NCBI GenBank assembly: GCA_017448985.1 | Contig: JAFSKL010000028.1 | Location: forward strand, 16,336 to 80,335 | DNA: 64,000 bases | Origin: Paludibacteraceae bacterium | GTDB taxonomy: Bacteria > Bacteroidota > Bacteroidia > Bacteroidales > Paludibacteraceae | Direction of reading: 5' to 3' | In this document: positions 36,906-47,606 of the stretch, in pieces | Position numbering within the stretch: the first letter of the stretch is position 1 | How the letters are laid out: every line of letters starts with the position of its first letter | Notes under the pieces: model-generated | The model's input: the letters and a program-made list of their open reading frames with translations, nothing else | Told to the model about the DNA's origin: nothing | Databases searched by the model: none | Translations under genes and position numbers: made by a program

Positions 36906-38561
36906 ATGAAACGGGTATACAAAATTACGCTTATTGTTTTAGGGGCCTTGTTCGCCCTTTTTGCCGCTGCTTTCATCGGCGCGGACGTGTTGGTTTCTCG
37001 CTTTGTGCAAAAGAAAGTGGACAAAGCGCTGTCGGGAATCGAAGGCTGTGAAGCCCGTTGCGGGAACATCCACGTGTTCCTTTTCAGCGGTACAGCGGAA
37101 GTGGACAGTCTGCGGTTTGTCTATCACGGCAAGCCTGTCTCCAAACGCGACACAGTAGGACCGGGTATCGAAGTGGGCATTGAGAAGATCGTCGTGGGAC
37201 GCGTGTTCTATTCGATGCTGCTCCAGCGCAAAGTGCTGGTCAGCGATGTGCGGGTCATTCGTCCGAGTATGGAGATGTGGCTCGACGACAAGCATCCCGA
37301 CGCCTCGTTCCCGAAAATAAAGGACAAAAAACTGGAGGAAGCGACGACCGCAAGCGAGAGCGAAGACGGTCAACGCAAGCGGCCGTTGGAGTACGCCGAA
37401 GTGCAGCGTTTTCATCTCAAGAACGCCAACTTCAAGCTGCATAGCCTCCGCACCAAACTGGACTTGGCCGTGGACAGCTGTTCGTTCGTGGCGCACAGCC
37501 TCCGTTACGACTCGGTCTTCACCTACAGCGATTCGGTGTATAAGTTCGGCCTCGAGCACGCGGCAGTACTGTTGCCGGACGGACGAATGCGCCTCGAAGT
37601 GAACGACATCGCTCAGGAAGATGAAGGATCGTTGACTATCGGCAACACCCGCATCTGCCACACCATGAACCGCAAGAAATTAGGCGACCTCGTCAAAGAA
37701 CCCGTCACATGGATGGATATGCAGGTGGAGAGCGTCAAGACCTCGCCGTTCAATCCGCTCCACAAAGTGATGGACAAGGACTACACGCTGGACAACATCC
37801 AAGTGGTCGTGGCCCGCATGGACGTCTATCGCGACAACAGGCATAAACCGACGCACACGTTCCCGATGCCGCAAGAGGCGCTGATGCAACTCAAAGTGCC
37901 GTTCTGCATCAACGAAGTGAACGCCGACATCAAGAAGATCGACATTGCCTTGGCCTCGACCGACATCAACATCGGCGAGATGCACCTGCAGAAGATCCAC
38001 GCCGACGTGCATAACATCACCAACAAACGCGGCGAGACGATGCGTATAGAGGGCTCGTGTCCTGTCGATAAGGGCATAGCCAAGGCGGAAATCGGCATGA
38101 CGATGAACAAACTATGCGAATTCTCCACCCATATCAATGCCAAAGATGTGGCAGCCGACTTCCTCAATCCGTTCATCCGACCGCTGGTAGGCATATCGTT
38201 TGACATGCATATAGACGAACTGGAGACCAAGTATTCGGGTACAAGCGAATTGGCAGGCGGTACTTTCAAACTGCTCTACCACGGTCTCAAAGTACAAGTA
38301 CACAAAGAGGACGATATCCCGTTCAAGATCATCACCCGCAACGCCGGCACGTTCACGCAACTGGCCAACACGCTGGTTCCCAAGAGCAATCCTTCTACCG
38401 TAGATATACGCCCGCGGGAGTACTTCGTCGAGTGGAAACGCGATGAATGGAAACCGTTCCCGCTGTATATGTTCGGGCCCTGCATCGACGGCATCAAAAA
38501 GACTATGCTACCGGGTCTGAACGTACATATGCAGACTGACATGAAGAAGAAGAAAAAGTAA
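36906..38561 (+). CDS. AsmA-like membrane-anchored periplasmic protein
   Basis: 551 residues with one N-terminal transmembrane helix (ITLIVLGALFALFAAAFIGADVL) followed by a long beta-rich region with GIEVGIEKIVVG and VLVSDVRVIRPSMEMW. This layout resembles AsmA/DUF748 proteins that bridge inner and outer membranes for lipid traffic or assembly. The C-terminus is lysine-rich (MKKKKK). No catalytic motif is seen. The family call is by pattern only. Confidence 0.6.
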   Translation: MKRVYKITLIVLGALFALFAAAFIGADVLVSRFVQKKVDKALSGIEGCEARCGNIHVFLFSGTAEVDSLRFVYHGKPVSKRDTVGPGIEVGIEKIVVGRVFYSMLLQRKVLVSDVRVIRPSMEMWLDDKHPDASFPKIKDKKLEEATTASESEDGQRKRPLEYAEVQRFHLKNANFKLHSLRTKLDLAVDSCSFVAHSLRYDSVFTYSDSVYKFGLEHAAVLLPDGRMRLEVNDIAQEDEGSLTIGNTRICHTMNRKKLGDLVKEPVTWMDMQVESVKTSPFNPLHKVMDKDYTLDNIQVVVARMDVYRDNRHKPTHTFPMPQEALMQLKVPFCINEVNADIKKIDIALASTDINIGEMHLQKIHADVHNITNKRGETMRIEGSCPVDKGIAKAEIGMTMNKLCEFSTHINAKDVAADFLNPFIRPLVGISFDMHIDELETKYSGTSELAGGTFKLLYHGLKVQVHKEDDIPFKIITRNAGTFTQLANTLVPKSNPSTVDIRPREYFVEWKRDEWKPFPLYMFGPCIDGIKKTMLPGLNVHMQTDMKKKKK

Positions 38562-38607
38562 AAAATTGCACTTTTTACTAAGCAAAACGCATTTTTTTGC
38601 CGAAAAA

Positions 38608-38639
38608 TTTGGTCATATCAAAAAAAAGCAGTAATTTTG
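38608..38639 (+). promoter_or_regulatory. Promoter for rplU-rpmA
   Basis: TTTG (38608-38611) and TAATTTTG (38632-38639), 20 nt apart. Confidence 0.78.
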
Positions 38640-38645
38640 CGGGCT

Positions 38646-38767
38646 TTTTTGTCGAAAGCATACATGCTTGAGAAAAAATCGCGTTTTGATTTTTTGCGGA
38701 AAGGCTTGAAAAGTCGCGCTTGGATAGCGCGCGCCGCACCGCCCTAACTTAATACAAGTTTGTACAA
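38646..38767 (+). promoter_or_regulatory. Leader of the L21-L27 operon
   Basis: About 120 nt of untranslated leader with a hairpin (AAAAAATC / GATTTTTT) and a G/C-rich block (GTCGCGCTTGG with GCGCGCGCC) close to rplU. Its length and structure suggest ribosomal-protein autoregulation, but I do not recognise a known leader family. Confidence 0.35.
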
Positions 38768-39088
38768 ATGTACGCAATTGTAGAAATGAAAGGCCAGCAG
38801 TTTAGAGTAGAAGCTGGCAAAAAACTGTTCATCAATCGTATGAACGAGCTCGAGAAAGGCGCTACCGTGGAGTTTGATCACGTACTGCTCCTGGACAACG
38901 AGGGTAAAGTAAAAGTTGGAGCTCCTTATGTAAAGGGTGCAAAAGTCGTTTGCGAAGTGCTCGACAACGAGTGCCGCGGTGACAAGATTCTTGTCTTCCA
39001 CAAGAAGCGTCGCAAAGGTTTCCGCAAACTGAACGGACACCGTCAGGACCTGACCAACGTAATCGTTAAAGAAATTGTTATTGCTTAA
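38768..39088 (+). CDS. rplU: 50S ribosomal protein L21
   Basis: 106 residues, [20 protein letters not shown] start and [18 protein letters not shown] signature in the C-terminal half. It binds 23S rRNA. First gene of the usual rplU-rpmA operon. Confidence 0.98.
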   Translation: MYAIVEMKGQQFRVEAGKKLFINRMNELEKGATVEFDHVLLLDNEGKVKVGAPYVKGAKVVCEVLDNECRGDKILVFHKKRRKGFRKLNGHRQDLTNVIVKEIVIA

Positions 39089-39106
39089 AAAGAAAGGACA
39101 ACCAGT

Positions 39107-39370
39107 ATGGCTCACAAGAAAGGTGTCGGTAGTTCTAAGAACGGCCGTGAATCAGAAAGCAAACGTCTTGGCGTGAAGATCTTTGGTGGTCAATTCGCAA
39201 AGGCAGGTAACATTATCGTACGTCAACGTGGTACCGTTCACAACCCGGGTGAAAACATGGGTATCGGTAGCGACCACACATTGTTCGCGCTCTGCGATGG
39301 TATCGTAACCTTCCGCAAGAAACGCAACAACAAATCGTACGTTTCCATCCAACCGGTGGCTGAAGCTTAA
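39107..39370 (+). CDS. rpmA: 50S ribosomal protein L27
   Basis: 87 residues: [20 protein letters not shown], then [18 protein letters not shown] and [17 protein letters not shown]-type core. The N-terminal tail reaches the peptidyl-transferase centre. 18 nt after rplU. Confidence 0.98.
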   Translation: MAHKKGVGSSKNGRESESKRLGVKIFGGQFAKAGNIIVRQRGTVHNPGENMGIGSDHTLFALCDGIVTFRKKRNNKSYVSIQPVAEA

Positions 39371-39391
39371 TCGGTTCGGGGAAACAACCAC

Positions 39392-39435
39392 CATCTCCTA
39401 CCGAGGCTTCGGCTTTTGGTGGGAGATTATTTTTT
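39392..39435 (+). terminator. Terminator of rplU-rpmA
   Basis: ATCTCCTACCGA / TTGGTGGGAGAT stem followed by a T run (39430-39435). Confidence 0.85.
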
Positions 39436-39454
39436 AATGATTAATGATTAATGA
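39434..39454. repeat. Heptamer array TTAATGA
   Basis: Three perfect TTAATGA units and a degenerate fourth (TTATTCC) directly after the terminator. Stop-bearing, non-coding. Confidence 0.85.
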
Positions 39455-39487
39455 TTATTCCGCAGGACTACATCCGCCTTACGAGAT

Positions 39488-39515
39488 ATTCATTATTCAT
39501 TATTAATTATTCATT
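39488..39515. repeat. 4x7 array ATTCATT before serS
   Basis: ATTCATT, ATTCATT, ATTAATT, ATTCATT: 28 nt immediately upstream of the serS start. It is the reverse-complement family of AATGAAT (6835-6862). Arrays at 39434 and 39488 form an inverted pair. Confidence 0.88.
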
Positions 39516-39521
39516 AAATTT

Positions 39522-40916
39522 ATGTTAACATTAAAACAAATCTATGATGATAAGGCTCGCGTGATAGCGGGCTTGGAGAAAAAACACTTCTCAGGCGCCG
39601 CAGAGGCAATCGACGAAGTGCTTCGTCTTGATGGAGAGCGCAAGGCCGCACAGCAGGCTAAGGATGCCGCAGCTGCTGAGATGAACAAGATCAGCAAGTC
39701 CATCGGTATGCTCATGGCGCAAGGCAAACGTGAGGAAGCCGAAGCTGCCAAGGCGCAGACAGGCGCACTCAAAGCGCAGATTGCCGAGTACGACGTGAAG
39801 ATGAGCGAGGCCGAAGAGGCGCAGACCAAACTGCTGCTCACCATTCCCAATGTACCCTACGACATCGTGCCAGAGGGTGCTTCCGCAGAGGACAACCTCG
39901 CTGTTACCATCGGTAACTGGCCCAACCAGCCGATGATCGATGAGATTGAGAAGAACGGATATGTGGCCCTAAAAGATTGGAATAGCGAGGTGGATGAGAA
40001 GATCGCTGAAGAGCGTTTATCTACCCTCTCCCTTGAGGGGAGAGCCGGAGAGGGGTTGAAACTGCCGCATTGGGAACTCGCCAAGAAATACAACCTCATC
40101 GATTTTGACCTCGGTGTCAAGATCAGCGGTGCCGGATTCCCCGTTTATATCGGTCAGGGTGCCCGTCTCCAGCGCGCGCTCATCAATTTCTTCCTCGCGG
40201 AAGCCAACAAAGCCGGTTACACGGAGATCATGCCGCCCACAGTGGTCAACGCCGCTTCGGGTTACGGAACGGGCCAGTTGCCGGACAAAGAGGGACAGAT
40301 GTACCACTGCGAAGTGGACGACCTCTACCTCATTCCGACAGCCGAGGTGCCTGTGACCAACCTCTACCGCGATGTCATTCTCGACGAGGCACAACTGCCC
40401 ATTAAGAACTGCGCATACACGGAGTGTTTCCGTCGCGAGGCAGGCTCCTACGGCAAGGATGTACGCGGTCTAAACCGCCTCCACGAGTTCTCCAAGATCG
40501 AGATCGTACGCATCGACACGCCCGAACATTCGGACGCTTCGCATAAAGAGATGCTCGACCATGTGGAAGGCCTCTTGCAGAAACTGGAACTGCCCTATCG
40601 TATCCTCCGTCTCTCAGGCGGTGACATGTCGTTCACAGCAGCGCTCTGCTATGATTTTGAGGTGTACAGCGAAGCGCAGCATCGTTGGCTCGAGGTATCC
40701 TCGACCTCCAATTTCGACACGTATCAAGCGAATCGTCTGAAATGCCGTTACCGCCGTGCCGAGGACAAGAAAGTGACACTCTGCCACACGCTCAACGGCT
40801 CGGCTTTGGCCCTGCCGCGTATCGTGGCTGCGCTCCTCGAGAACAACCAGTGCGAAGAAGGCATTCGTATCCCCAAAGCCCTCCAACCGTTCTTTGGAGA
40901 CGACATGATTCGGTAA
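39522..40916 (+). CDS. serS: Seryl-tRNA synthetase
   Basis: Class II synthetase, 464 residues against a usual 424 or so. The N-terminal coiled coil (about 1-110) contacts the long variable arm of tRNA-Ser. Motif 2 lies around TECFRREAGSYGKDVRGLNRLHEF and motif 3 in LNGSALALPRIVAALLEN. A palindromic repeat is translated as LSTLSLEGRAGEGL between the coiled coil and HWELAKKYN. Confidence 0.96.
   Translation: MLTLKQIYDDKARVIAGLEKKHFSGAAEAIDEVLRLDGERKAAQQAKDAAAAEMNKISKSIGMLMAQGKREEAEAAKAQTGALKAQIAEYDVKMSEAEEAQTKLLLTIPNVPYDIVPEGASAEDNLAVTIGNWPNQPMIDEIEKNGYVALKDWNSEVDEKIAEERLSTLSLEGRAGEGLKLPHWELAKKYNLIDFDLGVKISGAGFPVYIGQGARLQRALINFFLAEANKAGYTEIMPPTVVNAASGYGTGQLPDKEGQMYHCEVDDLYLIPTAEVPVTNLYRDVILDEAQLPIKNCAYTECFRREAGSYGKDVRGLNRLHEFSKIEIVRIDTPEHSDASHKEMLDHVEGLLQKLELPYRILRLSGGDMSFTAALCYDFEVYSEAQHRWLEVSSTSNFDTYQANRLKCRYRRAEDKKVTLCHTLNGSALALPRIVAALLENNQCEEGIRIPKALQPFFGDDMIR
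40024..40055. repeat. C/G-rich palindrome in serS, translated
   Basis: CCCTCTCCCTTGAGGGGAG core followed by AGCCGGAGAGGGG; read LSLEGRAGEG, almost identical to the peptide in kbl on the other strand. Confidence 0.9.
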
Positions 40917-40921
40917 AATAA

Positions 40922-40944
40922 ACGTCCTTCGGGGCGTTTTTTTT
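40922..40944 (+). terminator. Terminator of serS
   Basis: ACGTCC-TTCG-GGGCGT stem-loop followed by eight T residues. Confidence 0.88.
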
Positions 40945-40951
40945 ATCCTTA

Positions 40952-40972
40952 AACTTTCAACTTTAAACTTTA
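40952..40972. repeat. Heptamer array AACTTTA
   Basis: AACTTTC, AACTTTA, AACTTTA with a degenerate fourth, between the serS terminator and the next promoter. Confidence 0.75.
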
Positions 40973-40996
40973 AACAGAAAAAGTTCCACTTTTTCT

Positions 40997-41027
40997 TGTG
41001 TATGTCATTTTTTTTTTGTAACTTTGC
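40997..41027 (+). promoter_or_regulatory. Promoter for the gene at 41052
   Basis: TTG (40997-40999) and TAACTTTG (41020-41027), 20 nt apart. Confidence 0.7.
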
Positions 41028-41051
41028 CGCGAATTTGTGAAATTGTGTTTT

Positions 41052-41582
41052 ATGCAAACAGCATTGTTGATAATTCTGGTCGTGGCCGTGGTCATCTTCG
41101 GCTTTTGGATGATTCAGTATTCGACCTTCCGCAACGAGGAGAAGAAACGTCAGTTTGAGCTCAAACGCGAGTCCCAGAAAGCGGTCTCGCCTATTCGTCT
41201 GCGCGCTTACGAACGGCTCGCACTCCTTCTTGAGCGTACCAAGCCGGAGCATATGCTCATGGAGTTGCAATCCAACCAGCCCGAGGCGTTGAGTACTTGG
41301 ACCGTTTCCCAACTGCAGCAGTACTTGCTCCAGACCATTCGCGCGGAGTTTGACCATAACCAGAGCCAGCAAGTCTATGTGAGTGAGGAAGTATGGGACA
41401 TGATCGTCAACGTTCGTGACCAGATGGCCACTTTCGTCATCGCTATCGCCGGACAACTGCCCAAGGACGCCAACACACAGACCTATGTGACGACCCTGCT
41501 GACCGCTTTCAACTCCAACGGACTCACGCCCACGGACAAAGCGCTCGAATATCTGAAAAATGAGGCGAAAGAGCTTATGTAA
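41052..41582 (+). CDS. Membrane-anchored conserved Bacteroidales protein
   Basis: 176 residues from ATG 41052; an upstream in-frame GTG at 41037 is possible. One N-terminal transmembrane helix (LLIILVVAVVIFGFWMI), then a helical cytosolic region with SPIRLRAYERLALLLERTKPEHML. I recognise it only as a conserved Bacteroidales protein of unknown role. It overlaps the next gene by 23 nt, implying coupling. Confidence 0.75.
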   Translation: MQTALLIILVVAVVIFGFWMIQYSTFRNEEKKRQFELKRESQKAVSPIRLRAYERLALLLERTKPEHMLMELQSNQPEALSTWTVSQLQQYLLQTIRAEFDHNQSQQVYVSEEVWDMIVNVRDQMATFVIAIAGQLPKDANTQTYVTTLLTAFNSNGLTPTDKALEYLKNEAKELM

Positions 41583-42333
41583 CATAGTACTCTTGCTGTG
41601 GCTGATGGCCAACGCCCTGCCGCTGATGGCGCACAACGACTCGACGGCTCTGGCCAAAGCGCCCCTCTACGGCGGGACGCAAGTCAAACTGGACATCGCA
41701 TCGCCGATCATCATTGCTGCCTCCAACAAATGGCAGATGCAACATTACGAAATGGCGGTCAATGTGCGGCTCAAGGATCGCTTTTACCCCACTTTTGAAC
41801 TGGGTTACGCAGGCGGCACGACCACACAAGGCGACACCATTGCCTATGCCGGACAAGGCGGATTCTTCAGGGCCGGAGTGGACCTCCATCCGCTCAAGAA
41901 ACATCCCGAGAGTCCTCACGCCATGCTCATCGGCGTTCGGCTCGGAGCTGCGGTACAGGACTTTAATCAGGACCTCACCCGCGAGCCCAAAAGCACCGCC
42001 ACGGACGCCTTGGTAACAACAGATGTCTATGCCGTCAACACCAAGGGCATCTACGGCGATTGCTGGGGAGAGATAGTGGCAGGATGCCAAGTCGAGATAG
42101 CCAAAGTCGAACGACCAACGACCAACGACAAACGACCAATGGCTTTTTACATGGGATGGATGGGACGGCTCAAATGTCTGTTCACGCGCTCGCTCGTTCC
42201 CACAGCCAAAAAGCAACTGACGGACGAACAACTGATGGCCGGAAGCGTGCTCACGCCCATTTACATTCCGGGCTACGGCAAACGGGATAACATAGCGTGG
42301 GGATTCGACTACTACATCGGATGGCGATTTTAA
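41560..42333 (+). CDS. DUF6048-like exported protein
   Basis: 257 residues with a signal peptide (IVLLLWLMANALPLMA), beta-rich body with YPTFELGYAGG, GFFRAGVDLHPLKK and a C-terminal PIYIPGYGKRDNIAWGFDYYIGWRF region, consistent with a small outer-membrane or periplasmic barrel-like protein. The DUF6048 match is from memory of the C-terminal pattern. A heptamer array is translated (ERPTTNDKRPM). Confidence 0.72.
   Translation: MRRKSLCNIVLLLWLMANALPLMAHNDSTALAKAPLYGGTQVKLDIASPIIIAASNKWQMQHYEMAVNVRLKDRFYPTFELGYAGGTTTQGDTIAYAGQGGFFRAGVDLHPLKKHPESPHAMLIGVRLGAAVQDFNQDLTREPKSTATDALVTTDVYAVNTKGIYGDCWGEIVAGCQVEIAKVERPTTNDKRPMAFYMGWMGRLKCLFTRSLVPTAKKQLTDEQLMAGSVLTPIYIPGYGKRDNIAWGFDYYIGWRF
42111..42138. 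repeat. 4x7 array ACGACCA, translated
   Basis: ACGACCA, ACGACCA, ACGACAA, ACGACCA: exactly 28 nt read RPTTNDKRP. Confidence 0.92.
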
Positions 42334-42349
42334 CCCTAATCAGCGGTCC

Positions 42350-42393
42350 GGAACGACAGTCGAACGACGGTCGAACGACGGTCGAACGACAGT
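42350..42393. repeat. 4x11 array CGAACGACGGT
   Basis: GGAACGACAGT, CGAACGACGGT twice, CGAACGACAGT: 44 nt in the gap before tkt. Confidence 0.88.
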
Positions 42394-42455
42394 CAAAGCC
42401 AATGTAAGTACACTAACACACCAAGAAAAGAACAAAAATTAATATAAAAATTACT

Positions 42456-44465
42456 ATGAACAAGACACAACTTTTAAATCGCGCGGCGGACAACATCCGA
42501 ATCCTGGCCGCAGCAGCAGTAGAGAAAGCTAAGAGTGGTCACCCGGGCGGAGCTATGGGTGGCGCGGACTTCATCAATGTCCTCTTTAGCGAGTTTCTGG
42601 AATACGACCCAGAGAATCCGGGCTGGGAGGCACGTGACCGTTTCTTCCTCGATCCGGGTCACATGGCGCCGATGCTCTACGGACAGCTCTGCCTCGCCGG
42701 TAAGTTCACACTCAAAGACCTGCAGAACCTCCGTCAATGGGGTTCGGTAACGCCCGGACACCCTGAGCGCGAGATAGAGCGGATGATAGAGAACACCTCC
42801 GGACCGCTCGGACAGGGACACACATTCGCTGTCGGAGCTGCCATCGCGGCCAAGTGGTTCAACACCCGTTACGGCGCTATTCATAATCCGACCATCTATG
42901 CCTTCATCTCCGACGGCGGCGTACAGGAAGAGATATCGCAAGGTGCAGGCCGTTTGGCAGGACACCTCGGGCTGGACAATTTGATCATGTTCTACGACTC
43001 CAACACCATACAGCTCTCGACGGGCTGCGGTGAAGTGACATCCGAAGATGTGGCGGCCAAGTACAATGCCTGGGGATGGTATGTGCAAGAGATACCGGGC
43101 AACGACCCGGACGCTATTCGCGAGGCCATCATCAAAGCCAAAGCCGAGAAGAACCGCCCGTCGCTCATCATCGGTCACACCATTATGGGCAAAGGCTGCG
43201 TCACGGAAGAAGGCGCCAACTGGGAAGGCAAGTGTTCCACCCACGGCGCTCCGCTCAGCAAAGCCGGCGCTTCGTTCGAGAAGACGATCGAGCATCTCGG
43301 CGGTGATCCCACCAACCCGTTCCAGATCTTCCCCGAAGTGAAGCAACTGTACGACGACCGCGCTGCCGAACTGCGCGAAATATGCAACAAACGCTATGCC
43401 GCTTACTACGATTGGAAACAAGCTAATCCGCTGGCCGCCAACGAATACGAGACCTTTATGTCCGGCGAAGTGCCCTGCATCGACTGGAGCCTCATTCAGC
43501 AGAAAGCCGGTGCGGCTACGCGTAACGCCAGCGGTGTCGTGCTCTCGTTCCTGGCGGAGAATGTAGGCAACATGATCGTTTCGTCCGCCGACCTCAGCAA
43601 TTCCGACAAGACCGACGGCTTCCTCAAGAAGACTCACGCGCTCAAGAAAGGCGATTTCAGCGGACAGTTCCTCCAAGCGGGTGTCAGCGAACTGACCATG
43701 GCCTGCGTCATGATCGGTATGAGCCTCCACGGCGGTATCATCCCTGCCTGCGGTACCTTCTTCGTCTTCAGCGATTATATGAAACCAGCCGTGCGTATGG
43801 CTGCCCTCATGGAACTCCCTGTGAAATTCATCTGGAGCCACGATGCGTTCCGTGTAGGTGAAGACGGTCCGACCCACGAGCCCGTCGAGCAAGAGGCACA
43901 GATCCGTCTGATGGAGAAACTGCACAACCACAGCGGCAAACCCTCGATGCTCGTTCTCCGTCCGGCGGACGCAGAAGAAACGACCCTCGCTTGGCGTGCT
44001 GCCATCGAGAACACCGCTACACCGACCGCTTTGATTCTGAGCCGTCAGGACATAGCACCGGTGCCCAATGTCAATCTCGCAGGCTTCCGCAAAGGTGCGT
44101 ACATCGTCAGCAAGGATGAGAATCCGCAAATCGTGCTCCTCGCTTCCGGCAGTGAAGTATCCACTCTTCTCGCCGGCGCCGAATTGCTCCGCGCTGAAGG
44201 TATCCGCCTGCAAATAGTCAGCGTGCCTTCCGAAGGACTCTTCCGCCAACAACCGAAAGAGTACCAGGACGAAATACTCCCCAAGCACCTCAAACGCTTC
44301 GGCATGACCGCAGGCCTCAGCTGCACTCTCGAAGGACTCGTCGGCGAGAACGGCGCTATCTGGGGACTCAACTCCTTTGGTTTCTCCGCGCCATACAAAG
44401 TGCTCGACGAGAAACTCGGCTTCACCGCACAAAATGTGTACGAACAAGTAAAGAAATTACTATAA
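42456..44465 (+). CDS. tkt: Transketolase
   Basis: 669-residue ThDP enzyme of the pentose phosphate pathway. [14 protein letters not shown], the ThDP fold [12 protein letters not shown]-type segment (read [18 protein letters not shown]), [18 protein letters not shown] in the pyrimidine domain, and a C-terminal domain. Length is normal and no repeat insertion is seen, unlike its neighbours. Confidence 0.96.
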   Translation: MNKTQLLNRAADNIRILAAAAVEKAKSGHPGGAMGGADFINVLFSEFLEYDPENPGWEARDRFFLDPGHMAPMLYGQLCLAGKFTLKDLQNLRQWGSVTPGHPEREIERMIENTSGPLGQGHTFAVGAAIAAKWFNTRYGAIHNPTIYAFISDGGVQEEISQGAGRLAGHLGLDNLIMFYDSNTIQLSTGCGEVTSEDVAAKYNAWGWYVQEIPGNDPDAIREAIIKAKAEKNRPSLIIGHTIMGKGCVTEEGANWEGKCSTHGAPLSKAGASFEKTIEHLGGDPTNPFQIFPEVKQLYDDRAAELREICNKRYAAYYDWKQANPLAANEYETFMSGEVPCIDWSLIQQKAGAATRNASGVVLSFLAENVGNMIVSSADLSNSDKTDGFLKKTHALKKGDFSGQFLQAGVSELTMACVMIGMSLHGGIIPACGTFFVFSDYMKPAVRMAALMELPVKFIWSHDAFRVGEDGPTHEPVEQEAQIRLMEKLHNHSGKPSMLVLRPADAEETTLAWRAAIENTATPTALILSRQDIAPVPNVNLAGFRKGAYIVSKDENPQIVLLASGSEVSTLLAGAELLRAEGIRLQIVSVPSEGLFRQQPKEYQDEILPKHLKRFGMTAGLSCTLEGLVGENGAIWGLNSFGFSAPYKVLDEKLGFTAQNVYEQVKKLL

Positions 44466-44497
44466 TCGAGATCTCGAAGTCTCGACATCTCGAGATA
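44466..44497. repeat. 4x8 array TCGAGATC between tkt and leuS
   Basis: TCGAGATC, TCGAAGTC, TCGACATC, TCGAGATA starting at the base after the tkt stop. Sister of 5768-5799. Confidence 0.85.
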
Positions 44498-44514
44498 TCG
44501 AAAATAAATTAAAC

Positions 44515-47268
44515 ATGGAATACAATTTTTCTGACATCGAGAGACGCTGGCAGGAAGCGTGGGAGAAAGAAGGCGTTTACGCCGTTTCGAATGAGTCCGA
44601 CAAGCCGCACTACTATGTGCTCGATATGTTTCCTTACCCTTCGGGTGCGGGCCTTCATGTCGGTCACCCGTTAGGCTACATCGCAAGTGATATCTACAGC
44701 CGTTACAAACGCCTCAAAGGCTTCAATGTGCTGCACCCGATGGGTTTTGACAGTTATGGTCTGCCCGCAGAGCAGTATGCCATTCAGACCGGGCAACATC
44801 CCGAAAAGACGACCTTTGAGAATATCGACCGCTACATCTCGCAACTCAAGAAGATCGGTTTCTGCTACGACTGGAACCGTGAAGTGCGGACCTGCGACCC
44901 TAAGTTCTACAAATGGACGCAGTGGGCGTTTGTGAAGATGTTCAACTCGTACTTCGATCCCAAGACGCAGAAAGCACAGCCCATCTCCAAACTGATTGCC
45001 GAATGGGAAGCCAATGACCCCAAATGGGCGACATTGTCCGAGCGCGAACAGCAAGAGCGCCTGATGAAGTACCGCATCGCCTACCTCGCTGACACCAAAG
45101 TAAACTGGTGTCCGCAGCTCGGCACAGTGCTCGCCAACGACGAGGTGAGCGAAGGACTCTCTGTCCGCGGCGGCTATCCCGTCGAGCAACGCGTGATGCG
45201 TCAGTGGTGTCTGCGCGTCAGCGCTTATGCCGGACGTCTGTTGGAGGGTCTGGACCGCATCGACTGGACCGACAGCCTCAAAGAGACGCAGCGTAACTGG
45301 ATCGGACGCAGCGAAGGTGCCGAGATGCAGTTCAGCATCAAAGGCCAGGACGAGCCGTTCACCATCTTCACCACCCGCGCGGATACCATCTATGGCGTCA
45401 CTTTCATGGTGTTGGCGCCGGAAAGCGAGTACGTACAACGCGTCATCACCGACGAGCAACGCGAGGAAGTGGAGGCTTATCTCGCCCGCTGCAAGAACCG
45501 TACCGAGCGTGAGCGTATAGCCGATCGCCGCGTCACGGGCGTGTTCACCGGCAGTTATGCCATCAACCCGCTCACGCAAGGCGAGATCCCTATCTATATC
45601 TCCGATTATGTGCTCGCGGGCTACGGAACGGGCGCCATCATGGCGGTACCGGCTCACGACAGCCGTGACTACGCGTTTGCCAAGCATTTCAACCTGCCGA
45701 TCATCCCGTTAATTGAAGGCGCCGACATCAGCGAGGAGTCGTTCGACGCCAAGGAAGGCAAGATGATCAACTCCGGCTTCCTCAACGGCATGGAGGTGAA
45801 AGAGGCCATCCAGGCCATGAAGGAGTATATCACCAACACGGGTATCGGTCGTGTCAAGGTTAACTACCGCCTCCGTGATGCTATCTTCTCGCGTCAACGT
45901 TATTGGGGAGAGCCTTTCCCGATCTACTACAAAGACGAGATGCCGTACACGCTGCCCGAAGAGGCTCTGCCGCTTACCTTACCAGAGGTATCGGACTTCA
46001 AGCCGACCTCCGACGGCCGTCCGCCGTTGGGCAACGCCAAGGACTGGACCTACGACGGTCATCCGCTGGAGCTTTGTACGATGCCGGGCTTTGCCGGCAG
46101 TTCGGCTTATTACCTCCGTTACATGGACCCGCATAACGACGAAGCGCTCGTCGGCAAGCAGGCCAACGAATACTGGCGTCAGGTGGACCTTTACTTAGGC
46201 GGTTCGGAGCACGCGACGGGTCACCTCATCTATTCGCGGTTCTGGAACAAGTTCCTCTACGACCTCGGCTATGTGTGCGAGGACGAGCCGTTCAAGAAAC
46301 TGATCAATCAGGGAATGATTCAAGGCCGTTCGAACTTCGTCTATCGCTATATAGGTGAAGGTGCGACGGGTAATCTCTATATCAGTTATAACCTCATCGA
46401 GAATCCCGAGTACAAGGACAAAGTGCAGCCCATTCATGTCAATGTCAACATCGTCAACAACGATGTGCTCGATATCAATGCCTTCCGCGCGTGGATGCCG
46501 GAATTCAAAAACGCCGAGTTCGTCTTCGCGGACGGCACATCGTCTGAACTGATCGGCTACACCGCCGGACCGAAGCAGTACATCTGCGGCTGGGCGGTAG
46601 AAAAAATGTCCAAGTCCATGTTCAATGTGGTTAATCCGGACGATGTGATCGCCAAGTTCGGCGCCGACACGCTCCGTCTGTACGAGATGTTCCTCGGCCC
46701 GCTGGAGATGTCCAAACCGTGGGACACCAACGGCATTGACGGGGTGCATCGTTTCTTGCGCCGCTTGTGGAATCTGTACGAGAATATCTCCGACGCCGAG
46801 CCGACCAAAGACGAACTGCGCAGCCTGCACAAGCTCATCAAGAAGATCACTTGGGACATCGAGAACTTCTCGTTCAACACCTCTATACCGGCGTTCATGA
46901 TCGCGCAGAACGAGCTCACGACGCTCAAGTGCAACAAACGCGCCGTCCTCGAGACTTTCGCTATCCTGCTGGCACCCTATGCCCCGCACATAGCCGAAGA
47001 AGCTTGGCACCGTTGCGGCAACGACTCGTTCGTGGTCAATGCCGAGTGGCCCGAGTGCGACGAGGCTTACCTCGTTGAAGACACGCAGAAATATCCTGTG
47101 CAGTTCAACGGCAAAGTGCGTTTCACCTTCGAGTGCCCGAAAGACACGCCGAAAGAGGAGGTAGAGAAACTCGTCCTCGCGCACGAAGACACATCCAAAT
47201 ATCTCGCCGGCAACACAATCAAGAAAATAATCGTCGTTCCCGGCAGAATTGTCAACATCGTGATGTAA
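44515..47268 (+). CDS. leuS: Leucyl-tRNA synthetase
   Basis: Class I synthetase, 917 residues. HIGH motif as HVGHPLGY (about 49-56), CP1 editing domain with [19 protein letters not shown] as EKMSKSMFN, anticodon-binding helices and a C-terminal domain ending GRIVNIVM. Complete and without a repeat insertion. Confidence 0.97.
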   Translation: MEYNFSDIERRWQEAWEKEGVYAVSNESDKPHYYVLDMFPYPSGAGLHVGHPLGYIASDIYSRYKRLKGFNVLHPMGFDSYGLPAEQYAIQTGQHPEKTTFENIDRYISQLKKIGFCYDWNREVRTCDPKFYKWTQWAFVKMFNSYFDPKTQKAQPISKLIAEWEANDPKWATLSEREQQERLMKYRIAYLADTKVNWCPQLGTVLANDEVSEGLSVRGGYPVEQRVMRQWCLRVSAYAGRLLEGLDRIDWTDSLKETQRNWIGRSEGAEMQFSIKGQDEPFTIFTTRADTIYGVTFMVLAPESEYVQRVITDEQREEVEAYLARCKNRTERERIADRRVTGVFTGSYAINPLTQGEIPIYISDYVLAGYGTGAIMAVPAHDSRDYAFAKHFNLPIIPLIEGADISEESFDAKEGKMINSGFLNGMEVKEAIQAMKEYITNTGIGRVKVNYRLRDAIFSRQRYWGEPFPIYYKDEMPYTLPEEALPLTLPEVSDFKPTSDGRPPLGNAKDWTYDGHPLELCTMPGFAGSSAYYLRYMDPHNDEALVGKQANEYWRQVDLYLGGSEHATGHLIYSRFWNKFLYDLGYVCEDEPFKKLINQGMIQGRSNFVYRYIGEGATGNLYISYNLIENPEYKDKVQPIHVNVNIVNNDVLDINAFRAWMPEFKNAEFVFADGTSSELIGYTAGPKQYICGWAVEKMSKSMFNVVNPDDVIAKFGADTLRLYEMFLGPLEMSKPWDTNGIDGVHRFLRRLWNLYENISDAEPTKDELRSLHKLIKKITWDIENFSFNTSIPAFMIAQNELTTLKCNKRAVLETFAILLAPYAPHIAEEAWHRCGNDSFVVNAEWPECDEAYLVEDTQKYPVQFNGKVRFTFECPKDTPKEEVEKLVLAHEDTSKYLAGNTIKKIIVVPGRIVNIVM

Positions 47269-47289
47269 CCGCCACAATGGCAAAGAAGA

Positions 47290-47494
47290 AGGACATATAA
47301 AGAAGAGGCAGAACTTTCAAGATCGCAATTTGCGACCTTGAACGATGAGGAGGAAAACTTGAAGTCGCAATTTGCGACTTCAAACCCGGAAGATATAAAT
47401 ATGTCATCGCAAATTGCGAGGACATTTGAAACAAAAGTGGTTTGCCTTCGCCAAGATGGAATTAACAACCGACGAATTATTAACTAAGATATAA
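47290..47494 (+). pseudogene. Remnant resembling an ORF6N-type regulator, with three palindromes
   Basis: One frame reads EEAELSRSQFATLNDEEENL then KSQFATSNPEDINMSSQIA and ends at 47487 with no usable start codon. LKSQFATS is typical of the ORF6N/KilA-N DNA-binding proteins of mobile elements in Bacteroidales. The DNA carries three palindromes around TCGCAATTTGCGA (47316-47342, 47359-47383, 47401-47425). The rest of 47269-47606 holds nothing else I can name. Confidence 0.45.
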
Positions 47495-47606
47495 CCTCCG
47501 CGCGTAGCGACGCGTGATAACATATTGTGTGCATAAACGATTGCGATAAAGAATTAGCGGGCAGCCAATAATGGTTGCCCGCTATTACTTAATAATCGTG
47601 CATCTT

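Noticed and set aside
42474-44447. 657-codon minus-strand frame opposite tkt
   Set aside because: Transketolase motifs on the plus strand are complete; the antisense frame reflects codon bias.
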